Shown piece after piece: positions 33,557 to 45,375 of a DNA stretch of 64,000 bases (within the stretch, counting starts at the first letter, position 1; every line of letters begins with the position of its first letter). The notes below the pieces were generated by a model. That model was not told where the DNA came from. It searched no databases and saw only the letters and a list, made by a program, of their open reading frames with translations. Source of the DNA: Deinandra increscens subsp. villosa (lineage: Eukaryota > Streptophyta > Magnoliopsida > Asterales > Asteraceae); NCBI GenBank assembly GCA_039602395.1, contig JBCNJP010000003.1, positions 65,772,278 through 65,836,277 of the forward strand. The letters run 5' to 3'. The translations under genes were made by a program, and so were the position numbers.

Positions 33557-36356
33557 TGTCACACCCTCAAATTTCCACATGCGGGGTTTATACCGCGAGA
33601 CGTGTGACAAACCAAGATCCGAGTCATTAGTCATACCAAACCATGTAAAGACAGTTTTAAAGGAATGCGGAAGCGTAAGTGAAAGTAATAACAATGTTGT
33701 GCAATACGCGCACTTAACCCCAAAAAAAAATTAACAGAATAAACCAACGAGGTTTTAAAAGTGTATTGTAGACCCAGTGCAAAGCATGCATCCTAATCGT
33801 GCTCCGGACCTAGATACCTGTGAAAGACATGCTATGTGGGTCAGCGCAAAGGCTGGTGAGTTCATAAAGATATAATGTAATAATCAATCTTTAAACCAAT
33901 GTTTGTACCAATGTTTGAACAATGTAATCATAATTGTATTTGCAGCTAGCTAGGCCAAAATCGCTATCACTATGTGGTTCGCAACCGAAGCGTGACTGTT
34001 TGTGTTTGTATTGCCTTTCCATCACCGTCTAACACGGACGATGATGATACTGTCTAGGCTATGTTACACCCGTTCGACATCCCGTCGAGTTAGAGCGACT
34101 AACGCGGGTGGGGTTTGTCAAACCCAGTAGTACTACCAAAGATTACCTCGCTTTCCAATAAACTAACGGTTCGAAATGTAAGGACTTGTAATTCGTGTTA
34201 TGTGTGCACATACGTGATCAGCCAATACAATTATATTACCAGAATGTTTGTAGCATGCTCCTTTCTCTAACTGAAATACTTAGAGAAAATGTTCGAGAAC
34301 TCACCTTTGAGAGCTCGGCAAGAAATGTTTAACAAAAATGCTGATGATTTCCTACGAATCACCTATATGTTTGTAACTGTGTAAGACTACAGTGCATGAA
34401 CAATTGGACTGACTCAGTCGACCCTGACGACACGTTGGTGACTTAATAACTGTTGTGTTTATTTGTTTAGTTAAACTTTCCAATTATGGAAAGTTTCTTT
34501 AATTAGCAAGTTTCTAATTATAGCAGGTAAGCACACGTTAACGGGCATGCATCCTAGTCATTTCAAAGCGGTGGCAGGAAACACACAAGGTTTTCACGCC
34601 TCAATAATTTTGCTAACCAAGTACGCATGTTAACCAAATTTAATTATACCAAATTATGTTTCATGCAAGGATTTATCGTTTAAACATGTTAACCACATAC
34701 GCAATCATTTATTATATAGCTTGACAAACAAAATTCCTACAATCACACAATCACATAATCTTTTAACATGCATGATACGTTATGGTGCCATTAGGTCATT
34801 AAACAAAATACATACACGAATACAAAATTCACAATTTTAATTATATAAATTATGTGTCATGATTTGCATCAAGTGTGACACCTTTCTTGAAACACAAAAC
34901 CTAGTCACCACCAAACACTTTGTAAAACACATTTAGTGAATTATAAGGCATGAGGGTGTGGGCTAAACTAGATTGAAAGAAAAGAAAAAAAAAGAATTAA
35001 AGAACAGCTAGGCGCTGGGTTTGAACCCGCGTCCCTCCGATCTCCACACATAGAACCAACCACTAGGTCAGTGTCTAGTTTGTTAATAAATCCAATTTAT
35101 AATTTATTTATTCACATGCAACAGAATGAGTGTCTTCTTCTCCACCATGCCAACCCTATCTCAACAGCCCATATAAATATAGTACTCGACATAATTGCAG
35201 GGGTTGCTAGTTTTTTTTTTCTTTTCGAATAGCCTACAAATATACATACAACCTACTTCACGTAGTAGCACCCAAAAATTCAAACACATCACTGTTATTT
35301 GAAGCCAAGAATATTCATGATTTTAGATTATGATTAGGACCTTATCGAGCAATACACGACGTGTTTTCGAGAGTCCAGAATACGACCCATTCAATAGCAA
35401 ATCATGATACACAGTTTATACCGAAAAAAAATTATGTGAACTCGAATTTCGGATCATCATGGTTTTCAAAGGAAAAGAGAGAACATAACCAAAAATCATG
35501 GGGTTTACCTATGGTTGCGATGGGTTCCTGTACTCCTCAAGATCGGTTACTCGGGTCACGACGGCGTAACGGCCTCCTCGTCTTCAAGCTACGGTAGCAC
35601 CGCAGGTGTTGCAGCCTTGTTGATCGGAGAAAAGAGGGAGAAGAGAGAGGGGGCTGGATCGTGAAAGTGGGACGAGGGGGGAGAGGTATGCGCCGGTTAT
35701 GAGAGACTAAAGGGGGAGATTGAGGATTTTTAGGCATTCCAAATTAATATTTGAATCCAACGTGGGTTCTTATCCTTTGTTGTGGACAATCCCCTTTAGC
35801 CCCTCAAGGATTTCGAAATTTTCTTGTACCAACCGTTGCAATTTATTTCGTGATTATTCAATTGTGAGTTTTTATGGATCAACTAATCTTGGGATTTTTA
35901 TAAGTTCACAATTGCTTCAAATACATCTTAAACCCATAATCCTAGTTTATGAATCTTTAAAGAACACATAAAGTACTATGAAGTTAGATTCACATAAGTC
36001 AATTGACATTCAATCAATTACATTCGACATCACACATTATCATGTAATCACAATTTGCACGAGTTACGTTCGTTCGTTTAATGTTTATTATTTTCATGTC
36101 AACCAACATGCAGGGCCAACTCGACTCATATGTGACTGACTGTGGACTCGATGACCCATCTAACACTATTAGATGTATGAATGAATGCATGTACCTTTGA
36201 ATAAATAGTTATTCATGTTCGTGTTTGTCCAGAGAAAAATCACCTGAATTTGTCGGGTGTCACACCATCCCCTTGTTGAAGAAATTTTTGTCCCGAAAAT
36301 TAAGATCGTTGTTGGTTCTCTATATACAAAGAAAAATAAAATTTCCAGTTGTCACA
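33557..36356 (-). repeat. Solo LTR (family A, inverted copy) with TAAAC target duplication
   Basis: The LTR is bounded by TGTCACA on the left and TGTCACA (36350-36356) on the right, and flanked by a perfect 5-bp duplication TAAAC at 33552-33556 and 36357-36361. At 2.8 kb it matches the gypsy 3' LTR at 2603-5428, inverted. The duplication shows that the LTR start is about 92 bases further out than the more obvious TGTGACACC boundary at 36264. The outer part contains an AAGGGGATGG-like purine tract read on the minus strand. Small open frames inside are not genes. Confidence 0.9.
35003..35075 (-). other. tRNA-like patch (A-box and B-box) within the LTR
   Basis: On the minus strand the patch reads TGACCTAGTGGTTGG (A-box-like), then about 35 bases later CGGGTTCAAACCCAGC (B-box-like with the T-arm palindrome). 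It cannot fold as a full tRNA. It resembles the internal RNA polymerase III promoter of tRNA-derived SINEs. A degraded counterpart exists in the plus-strand LTR near 3930-4005, so it predates the split of the two copies. Confidence 0.45.
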
Positions 36357-36548
36357 TAAACCCTACGTTGCCTGTGTCTCTCGGCCACTCTTCCTGCCAA
36401 GCAAGCTTCCATATCAGTTGTTTATTTATATTGAAATCGTACATGTCTTATTTCTAAAAGAAACCTACCAAGGAAATAAATATCTACTGTATAGTTTTAA
36501 ATAGTAAGCGATGTCTTACACATTCTGTTATGTCTTTCTGCAAAGCAG

Positions 36549-39500
36549 GTGTGCCGGTAGGTTACTCTAACCTTAGGGATCTGATAACAGTTGCAAAGCT
36601 TTAATGTGGTACGTAGAACAGAGCAGAGACATTGGTGATGACGGGTAGGTCACCTTCTCCTCTTGCTGTCAATGAGGAAGATATTGTTGCCAGAACAGTT
36701 AAAACCCCCCCAGCCGCTTAGACGTTTACTACAATCTCGAAATCCTGGCGCAGTTCAGTTTAGAAAAAAGATAAGAATTTACAACAGTATGTTTTGCTAC
36801 ACTTCTTTTGGCGCTAGAATTGATCACTCGGTAAACAATGGTAGGGGTGTATATACGTTCCGAGTAAGTGGACAGAATTACCATCTAATAGGTTCCTTGC
36901 TTCCTGTGGAAGGGAAGCCACCAAAATATGCACAGCTTTACTTTTATGACACGCATAATGAAGTACGAAATCGTGTGAATGCTCTGAAAAAGGATGCCTC
37001 TGAAGGTGACAGCGTTGACCCAGAAATCGTTTCACTTTTGGTTGAAATGTTCAATACGTATAGTTCTATTGCCAAAGCCTTTAGAATGGCACGTGATTGG
37101 TTTCATGATTCTTGGAGACGTGAATGCCAAGTGCGGCTGTTAACTCATAAAGCGGACGCTCGCCAATACAATGCACCTAATGCATCGGAGGTTGCGATAC
37201 TGGTAACAAGTGATTTTGGTGATAGCGAGGAGAAGAGGGACATAGTTGTACAGATGAAAGATGGATCATTAAAATGGATATCCGAAACACACCATCTTTA
37301 TATGGCATTACAATATCCTCTGCTGTTTCCATACGGGGAGAAAGGATTTCACGAGAACATACTTTACGAACGCAACACCGAAAAGCGTAGAACGAAAAGA
37401 AAGTGCCTTACAATGAGAGAGTACTATTGTTACATCATTCACCTGCGTCAAAACCAGTGGAATACTGTGTTGCAAGGTGGTCGCCTATTCCAGCAGTTTT
37501 TGGTAGACGCTTATACAGCTGTCGAAGAACAGAGACTTAGCTGGACACGCAACAATCAAAGTAAGGGCGTGTCGAGCTGTACAATAATATATGTGATGCT
37601 GTAACCCGAGGGGACACAAGAGCGGATGCTATTGGTCAGAGAATTGTCCTCCCTTCAAGTTTCACGGGGAGCCCAAGATATATGGTGAACAACTATCAAA
37701 ATGCTATGGCTTTATGTCGAACGTACGGCAACCCGGATTTGTTCATAACCTTTACTGCAAATCCAAAGTGGCCGGAAATAGAATCAATGTTAAATTCTAC
37801 TGGTGGCCATTAATCACATGAACAGCCACCAATTGTATCGTGGGTGTTCAAAATGAAGCTTGATGCGTTAATGAATGACGTTATGCATAAACACATATTT
37901 GGGAAAACTTTAGCAGGTCGCCTTACTTATGTTATCCTCCTGTCACACGGGGTTCATCTTCCCAGTAGAGACTTTTTAACATGTTTGCCTAATTATTTTG
38001 TAGGCATTTACACAATTGAGTTCCAGAAGCGAGGACTTCCGCATGCGCACATCTTAGTATGGCTTATTACTGACGCAAAATGCAAGACTCCTGCAGATAT
38101 AGATGATATAATATCCGCAGAACTACCATCGGAGACCGATGATCCAGAAGGCTATAGAGTCGTGAGTAAACATATGATACAACGACCATGTGGCCGGGGT
38201 AACCACGATGCTCCCTGCATGGTTGACGGCCAGTGTTCAAAGCATTATCCAAGGCCATACTATAGCGAAACAACCATAGATGAGGACGGTTATCATGTTT
38301 ATCGAAGAAGGATGAATAAGAGGACCGCAATTAAAGGGAAGCACACTGTTGACAATGGCCACGTTGTCCCGTATAACCGCTACTTACTACTAAAGTACGA
38401 ATCACATATAAATGTTGAATGGTGTAATCGATCCAGAGCAATCAAGTACCTATTCAAATATCTGAACAAAGGCCCGGACAGAGCTACTTTGGTTATTCAT
38501 GACAATATTAGTGTAGATGGTGATACACAAAAGGAAACGATTACTAAGGTAGATGAGATTGCTAACTACCTTGATTGTCGCTACCTATTGGCGTGCGAAG
38601 CCGTTTGGCGCCTGTTTACCTTTGACATACACTATTCCTATCCGCCTGTTATGAAACTATCCTTTCACCTGCCTGGTGAGAATCCTGTTACATTGCGCGA
38701 TACTGAAAACATTGCGGCTATTGTCCACCGGCCAGGCATTAAAGAGACAGTGTTTACCGAGTGGTTTGAGCTCAATAAGGTTGATGCAGATGCAAGGCAG
38801 CTTACGTATGCTGAGGTGCCATCAAAATATGTTTGGGATAGTAATCTAAAAATGTGGAAAAAAAGGACGTGTAGAGCATGTGTTGGTCGGATCGTGTACT
38901 GCAATCCCGCTGCAGGCGAACGTTACTATTTGAGGCTGCTTTTAGGTGTCGTGAAAGGTCCAAAGTGTTTTGAAGAAATCAGAACAGTTGATGGTCATGT
39001 GTACCCTACGTACAAAGAAGCCTGCTATGCGCACGGGCTCTTGAGTGATGACAGAGAATGGACGGAGGCCATTAAAGAGGCCAAGTTCTGGGCATCTGGA
39101 CACGAGCTACGAACACTATTTGTTACGATGCTATTATTCTGTGAAGTCAGCAGTCCGATGCGTGTCTGGGAAGAAAGCTGGGAGACACTATCTGAAGATA
39201 TTCTTTGCACAAAACGTAAGCTTTTCCGTTATCCACTATTGAAACTTGACGATGACCAGAAGAGGACATACTGCCTTCTTGAAATACAAGAGCTACTACG
39301 CCGTAATGGAAAGTCATTGGATGATTTTGAGGACCTTCCGCGACCTGACGTGCGGTTAGTCGAAACATTAGATAACAGGCTTATCCGGGAAGAAATGGCA
39401 CATAATTTATTGCCAGACACTATTATACATCACCAACTTTTAGGTGATCTAAACAGTGAACAGAGAATAATATATGACCGCGTTATTGGATCGGTCTACA

Positions 39501-41140
39501 AACAGGAAGGAGGTTTCTTTTTTGTTTATGGCCCAGGTGGTACGGGCAAAACTTTTCTCTACAAGGCGATACTTGGGCGTCTAAGGTCTGAAAAAATGAT
39601 TGCTCTTGCGGTCGCATCGTCAGGTACCCGTATCCTGTGTTATGAATTTACTAAGGTCTGATGTGTGTAGCACCTCTCATTAAAAAAACACTTATAGGCC
39701 AAGTGATTCTCTCTGACCTATTGTAATCACTATAGTGTGTACAAAAAAGACATGCCTATGCTCATTTCTAGCCCGATCGTACATCCAAAACCATGTTCTT
39801 TTCCCGACCTTCCATTAAGTCTAATATTTTGAACATACTTTAGTCAGCTCTGATTGTATTGTTTGACGCAGGAATTGCATCTCTACTTCTACCTGGAGGC
39901 CGGACTGCACATAGCCGTTTTGTAATACCACTAGAAGTAATGGAAAATAGCACATGTGGTATAAAGCAAAGTACGCAGTTGGCAGAATTGGTGCAAGAAG
40001 CACGGCTAATAATATGGGACGAAGCGCCAATGACAAAGAGGCATGCTTTTGAAGCCCTTGATACGACGCTCAGGGATATAATTGGGTATAAGAAACCAGA
40101 AAATAAGGAACGCATGTTTGGAGGTCTGACTGTGTTGCTTGGTGGAGACTTTAGACAGATCCTCCCTGTTATACCTAAAGGTAAACGGGAAGATGTAGTG
40201 TAGTCGTGTATTAATAGATTGCCTCTATGGGATTCTTGCCAGGTTTATAGGTTAACACAGAGTATGCGAGTGAAGGAATAAACATCAGACAGGCGCGGTT
40301 GACGTGGCTAAGGAACGGTTTAATAAATGGATTCTGGCCATTGGTGATGGCATTGTTCCAGCAACGAAAAAAGAAGGCGAGGGTGAACCTACCTAGGTGA
40401 AAATTCCAGAACAGTTTAATATGCGGTACACCGGTGACCCTATTGACACAATCATCTCCACAATCTTTCCGGCGTTTATGGAACGTCGGTATGACGAAGA
40501 TTATTTGCGCGAGAGAGCTATACTGACTCCTAGAAATGATGCTGCTGCTGAAATAAATAACTACATGTTTGATAAACTTGATCGCCTGGGCAGAAGTTAC
40601 CAAAGCTCTGATGAAATTTGCAAAGCATCACTTGATAGCTTACACCAGAACGACCTGTATCCTACTGAATTCTTGAACACACTAAATTTCTCCGGAATGC
40701 CTCCACATGTGTTGAATCTAAAGGAGGGTTTGCCTGTCATGCTACTTAGAAATGTGAACCCTGCAGAGGGTTTGTGTAATGGAACACGCCTGATCATCAC
40801 AGAACTTGGCAGGTTTGTAGTAAAGGCTCGAATTATTACAGGATCAAAGATAGGTAACACCACGCTAAAACCAAGAATCACCCTCACCTCTACTAAATCG
40901 AAGTGGCCCTTCATACTTAAACGGCGACAGTTCCCGTTGAGACCCTGTTATGCCATGACGATTAACAAGAGCCAGGGCCAGTCCTTAAATTATGATGGCC
41001 TTTACTTGCCACATCCAGTCTTCAGTCACGGTCAGCTGTACGTTGCCCTTTCACGAGTTACAACTCCTGAAGGACTTAAGGTGCTCATTGTTGAAGACAG
41101 TGACTCTTCCCTCATAGACCATACAAGAAATATCGTGTAG
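36549..41140 (+). pseudogene. Helitron Rep-helicase (HUH nuclease plus PIF1-type helicase), broken
   Basis: This is the transposase of the large Helitron: a replication initiator that nicks DNA through two tyrosines, fused to a PIF1-family helicase. In order: a frameshifted N-terminal Cys block (NSCKALMWYVEQ, 36585-36640); a Helitron-like N domain (36740-37570); the Rep block DLFITFTANPKWPEI (about 37735); the HUH motif GLPHAHILVWL (about 38030); YLFKYLNKG with both catalytic tyrosines (about 38445); Walker A GPGGTGKTF (about 39533); Walker B LIIWDEAPM (about 40010); GDFRQILPVIP; and the C-terminal NKSQGQSLN and ALSRVT motifs. Introns 37917-38003 and 39624-39871 are proposed. Frameshifts near 37570, and stops at about 37811, 40201, 40279 and 40396, inactivate it. 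Confidence 0.85.
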
Positions 41141-41930
41141 AGGCCTTTAAAACTGTGGATGCTATCCAACAAACACAGAATCAGCCTACCTAGAAGAAGT
41201 AGTTATTTGTTACTTGGTTGGTAGTAAATCACCCCCACATATAGTTCTGTAGGTAATGTATACTTTAACTCTTCATGTATACATTCACTTTTAGAAAAGA
41301 AAATATGTGGTTCACAAAGTTTCCTTTCAGCGACAGTTTTACATGATCAGCGTAGCTCCTGCTGATTACAGTGACATCAGTGTTAACTTATTCCGTAACA
41401 TTCGGCTACGTATAATTATCGGTATAAAGGCAGGCGCATAATATATATCATTCATAATTTCCCTGACAACTGGCTGGACTCCACCTAATCGAACCCCAAA
41501 ACTTCAACCTTTAATCTGTAAGGAGAAAATATAACAGTCGTCAACAAATCCCTGGACGTATACATGACTAAGGAGCAGAAAACCCAAAACACGGAGAATA
41601 TACATGTCATACTAAACAGTTAAATCTATAGATTAAATGACGACTTAAATGATGATGGCTCAGACAGGGACGGCCTCAAGAATTGCATAGTAGTGTAACA
41701 TTGGCTAACATACTTCATATGTAACCTCTTACAATAGGGAGACAATAAATTAATATTCAACTGTATATTTAAAGTAGCTAACATCCTAATGTTAGTATAT
41801 ATAAAACCATTTAATTAAACACGAACAACCAAAATGTTGTGTTTAGACAGAGTACTTTGTATGACCAGTTTCTAATATGTGCGGTGTATTTTTTTATTTA
41901 AAAACCTTTAAAGAGAATTAGGAAACTACC
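41141..41930. other. Spacer after the helicase
   Basis: AT-rich sequence without an open frame of note. It probably holds the 3' end of the helicase transcript and the start of the first cargo module. No clear terminator or repeat was seen. Confidence 0.4.
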
Positions 41931-41974
41931 CAAAACACAATAACCGTTTTAATTAAGTTTAAACCCAGATAGAC

Positions 41975-42250
41975 AAGACACACGGCCCAACCCAATGCGG
42001 TACACACCCATGCGCCATGAGATTGCGGCCCACACACATACTGGTCTTTGGCCCGTTTTGTGTTAATTTGGTGGGGAAAAAATGACGGTTGTAGCAGACG
42101 AAAAGACATGTGCTCATTATCACCCGTTCCTTTCAGTAAGCACCACCATTTTCTTCCCTTTCTACCTGCACCAGTCACCACTTTCGCTGATCGTCGGAAC
42201 GCCGTACAAACATATGTATCCGCTCTCCTTTTTTAATTTCACTGGTAAAA
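41975..42250 (+). promoter_or_regulatory. Cargo module 1: promoter and leader exon
   Basis: GGCCCA or GGCCCG words lie at about 41982, 42026 and 42049. These are the reverse of TGGGCY (site II) elements bound by TCP factors in plant promoters of growth-related genes. A leader follows that contains GAAAAGACATG, a phrase also found in the leader of module 3 at about 47675. A possible donor is TTTCACTG|GTAAAATA near 42249. Transcription start is not determined. Confidence 0.45.
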
Positions 42251-42590
42251 TAAGATCTATGTCTGTAAATTTACGTTGGCACCTCTAAATTCTGGAAAAG
42301 GAAGTATCCATTTTCCTGTTTTCAAGTTATCCTTCCTTCACTTCTCTTTGTTTACTTTTTTTTTAACCATGGATTTGCATTTAGTCGCCCGGAACTACGT
42401 TTTAAATTCATGTTGTCTATTACTTAAAATCACATTTATCTTGCCTTCTTCTACAAAGATGTTGGGCAAGGCCACCTATGGAATACTTTTTTTATTGTCT
42501 AGTGAAAGTCGACTAAGATAAATTAGACACTTTTGAAGTTTAAGCGTCCTTCCTGCATAAATATAGTCACGGAGATGTATACAGTAGATT

Positions 42591-42806
42591 ATGGTTGACA
42601 TGGCTGAGCGAGCAATACAAACAAATGAACGGTTGCTAGCTTCACTTTTGAGGCAGCCACCTTCACCGTTCCGCTGTTTTGCCGGCTTCATAATGCTTGA
42701 AGAAATCCGTGAAGGCCATTCAAGGCTCCGGAATCTGTTGACCCTGCGCCGGGAAGTGAGGCAGAGGCAGCGTGATGTTGTTCGACGTCTGCTGTCATTC
42801 ATCTAG
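42591..42806 (+). CDS. SPF-motif small protein, cargo module 1
   Basis: This is a 71-residue, highly basic, probably helical protein. It belongs with two other open frames in this Helitron (46002 and 51420) through a shared pattern. A helix with SLLRQ is followed by the motif PPSPFR. About 25 residues later there is a leucine- and arginine-rich helix (LRNLLTLRREV) with a QRD..RR ending. The ATG lies three bases after a plausible acceptor (CAGTAG), the same layout as the other members. No transmembrane segment or known domain is seen. I do not recognise the family; a coiled-coil, protein-binding role is only a guess. The reading frame is intact. Confidence 0.5.
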   Translation: MVDMAERAIQTNERLLASLLRQPPSPFRCFAGFIMLEEIREGHSRLRNLLTLRREVRQRQRDVVRRLLSFI

Positions 42807-43050
42807 CGAAGGATGCATATGTCTTATCTGAAGGAATGTTGTTATTGTGTCTGTTGTGATTTTCATGATGGCTTCTTTTGTAGGGCTGTACTACGACCGT
42901 ATATATTTCTGTATTTTGTAAATGTCCATCTATGGAATGTGATGTTACTTCGTTTGGTAATAATTGAATTATGCCACGTGCTTCAAATGCACAATGTTTC
43001 ATTATGGCACACTTTTTAGTTCTGCCACCACAAAATAAATAACCACATTA

Positions 43051-44392
43051 AGGTATGTTACACCTAACCTGATGTGTCTGGTACAAAAAATGATATCAAT
43101 ATGGCACCTTTATATTGGAAATAGTTAGCGATGTCGTAATGCCTAATGTCCTGATTTTTCCTTATTTCGGGCCTGCTACAACCATTTCTCACAGTTCCAT
43201 TGTAACAGATTACAACATCTCTTAAAATCGCCATTGAGTTTCTGAAAAGTATTCCTCGCTCTGTCAACCCTCTTGAAGACCTGATCATCACTTTTGTACT
43301 CGCAATTGAATGAACCATTTCTTGATAAGGATCTAGCCCATACAATAAACAGCTCCTGATTAGCCAGAACTCTTCATACGGGTCGTTCTTTCGAAAGGGG
43401 TAATTTCCAACGAAATGTGTAGACAAGTCTTCAGCCAATGTTCTTGAATACAGACATCTCCTTTCATAGATTTGTAAGCCCAAGAATCCAAACATGTAGG
43501 TATGTTAAACCTAAGCTGATGTGTCTGGTACAAAAAATGATATCAATATTGCACCTTTTTTATTGAACATAGCTAGAGACGTCATAATGCGTAATGTGGT
43601 GCTTTCTCCTTATTTCGGGCCTCCTACAAACATTTCTCACAGTTCCATCATAACAGATTCCAACATCTCTTAAAATCGCCATTGAGTTTCTGAAAAGTAT
43701 TCCTCGCTCCGTCAACCCGCTTGAAGACCTGATCATCACTTCTCTACTCGCAATTGAATGAACCATTTCTTGATAAGGATCTAGCCCATACAATAAACAG
43801 CTCCTGATTAGGCCGAACTCTTCATACTGGTCGTTCTTTCGAAAGGGCTAATTTCCAACGAAATGTGAAGACAAGTCTTCAGCCAATGTTCTTGAATACA
43901 GACGTCTCCTTTCAAAGATTTGTAAGCCCAAGTATCCAAACATTTAGGTATGTTAAACCTAAGCTGATGTGTCTGGCACAAAAAATGATATCAATATGGT
44001 ACCTTTTTAATTGAAAATAGTTAGAGACGTCATAATGCCTAATGTGGTGATTTCTTTCTATTTCCGGCCTGCTACAAACATTTCTCACAGTTCCATCATA
44101 ACAGATTCCAACATCTCTTAAAATCGCCATTGAGTTTTTTAAAAGTATTCCTCGCTCCGTCAACCCTCTTGAAGACCTGATCATCACTTCTCTACTCGCA
44201 ATTGAATGAACCATTTCTTGATAAGGATCTAGCCCATAGAATAAACAGCTCCTGATTAGGCCGAACTCTTCATACGGGTCGTTCTTTTGAAAGGGGTAAT
44301 TTCCAACGAAATGCAAAGACAAGTCTTCAGCCAATGCTCTTGAATACAAACGTCCCCTTTCATAGATTTGTAAGCCCAAGAATCCAATTTGT
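43051..44392 (-). repeat. Three tandem copies of a 447-bp unit
   Basis: Unit boundaries fall at AGGTATGTTA: 43051-43497, 43498-43945 and 43946-44392. Periods are 447 and 448 bases. Each unit holds the polymerase exon piece plus adjoining intron-like sequence. The copies differ by scattered substitutions and no large gaps. The unique sequence 44393-44514 continues the gene upstream of the third unit only, so duplication happened after capture or in a non-functional gene copy. Confidence 0.9.
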
Positions 44393-44514
44393 TGGCCTAA
44401 TCGTATTAGGCCAGAGTCACTGTTAGGGTCTATCAAATTACACATGGATGAAAATCTCGGAACAACTTTAGAAATGGGATTCTTACAAGCCCGGAGTTTT
44501 TTCTCGAGTTGCAT
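43051..44514 (-). pseudogene. Triplicated fragment of the RNA polymerase IV/V largest subunit gene
   Basis: On the minus strand the frame 44514-43912 begins KLRACKNPISKV, then QQIGFLGLQIYERG, GLDPYQEMVHSIASREV, RSSRGLTERG and CYDGTVRNVC. This order matches the trigger-loop region of the largest subunits of the plant-specific RNA polymerases IV and V (NRPD1/NRPE1), which drive RNA-directed DNA methylation. Only this region is present; the active-site DFDGD block is absent. Starting at GFLGLQ the sequence is repeated twice more downstream (units 43498-43945 and 43051-43497). The second unit has a stop in VGN-PFR; the first and third are nearly open. I cannot tell Pol IV from Pol V. It lies antisense to the Helitron genes. 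Confidence 0.75.
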
Positions 44515-45195
44515 ATCGATTACCTCATTATAATTAGACCTCCCCCCATCTTAAAACCTAAGAGTAAACGCTCATTAGGCCGATTTTAAGGAACCCCCTT
44601 TTCTGATACAATCTAAACAGTTGGTAATGTTGAAAGAGGACTTACGATGCACTACTTATGCGTACATGTAGAATATCATTGCCCTTCTGCTTACAATCGG
44701 TCATAGCATACACAAAATTAACATATATGGTAACACTATTGGCCATATTTCATGTTACAAACATATATTAAACAAAGTACCAAATCTTACTATACTATGA
44801 ACATAGCTATAATGCATGGTATAGTTATCATATTAATATAGTTATCATGCTGGCCAAAAGTGGAAACAAAAACATGTCGAATGGTTCACATGATAGAGTG
44901 GCTGTATACTCCACCCATATATGTGATTATGAACCAAGGTCGGTTATATCATCTCCGTTTATTTAAACTTTAATAACCCACATAAAAAGAAATAAAAACA
45001 AATAATTGAAACATTTTATCAGGGTATTTATTTATATTCCTTATATACTGTCTTATTTAGTTTAACCCTTACTTCATAGGAACATGTAGCTCGATTTCTT
45101 CTGTGAAATTCTTCCTTCATTAATCAGTACAAGTAATTTCTCAAACATATTACAAAGCTAATCAACCATTGCTCATAAACCAGACTACTTGCGAT
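44515..45195. other. Spacer between polymerase fragment and module 2
   Basis: AT-rich sequence with no open frame of interest. It may include intron remnants of the captured polymerase gene on the minus strand and distal promoter of module 2 on the plus strand. Confidence 0.4.
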
Positions 45196-45199
45196 ATCG

Positions 45200-45375
45200 T
45201 ATATGGGCCGGCCCATGCACATTTGTGGGTTTGGCCCACTTCAGGGGAAAATCTGGGTAAATAGATAGCCAAGCGTCAGACCGATCGTCAGTACATCATC
45301 TCGGGTCAGCATTGTCAATCTTCCCCACACGCCCACCGGAAAACCGTCCCTGCCGCTCCGCCACGACAACGAAAG
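45200..45375 (+). promoter_or_regulatory. Cargo module 2: promoter and leader exon
   Basis: A perfect 14-base palindrome ATGGGCCGGCCCAT (45203-45216) joins two site II half-sites. TTGGCCCACT follows at 45231-45240; the same ten bases recur in module 4 at 50391-50400. A GC-richer leader then ends at a good donor GAAAG|GTAAGA (about 45375). The leader intron runs to 45986. TCP-type regulation is inferred from the motif only. Confidence 0.5.

Noticed and set aside
35003..35075. Possible tRNA gene
   Set aside because: Box A and B words exist but no acceptor or anticodon stem can be drawn.
35361..35971. Open frames of 66-83 codons
   Set aside because: Inside the inverted solo LTR, without domain features.
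2696..36264. Family A LTR boundaries at the inner TGTGACACC sites
   Set aside because: The TAAAC target duplication in the inverted copy places the edge about 92 bases further out.
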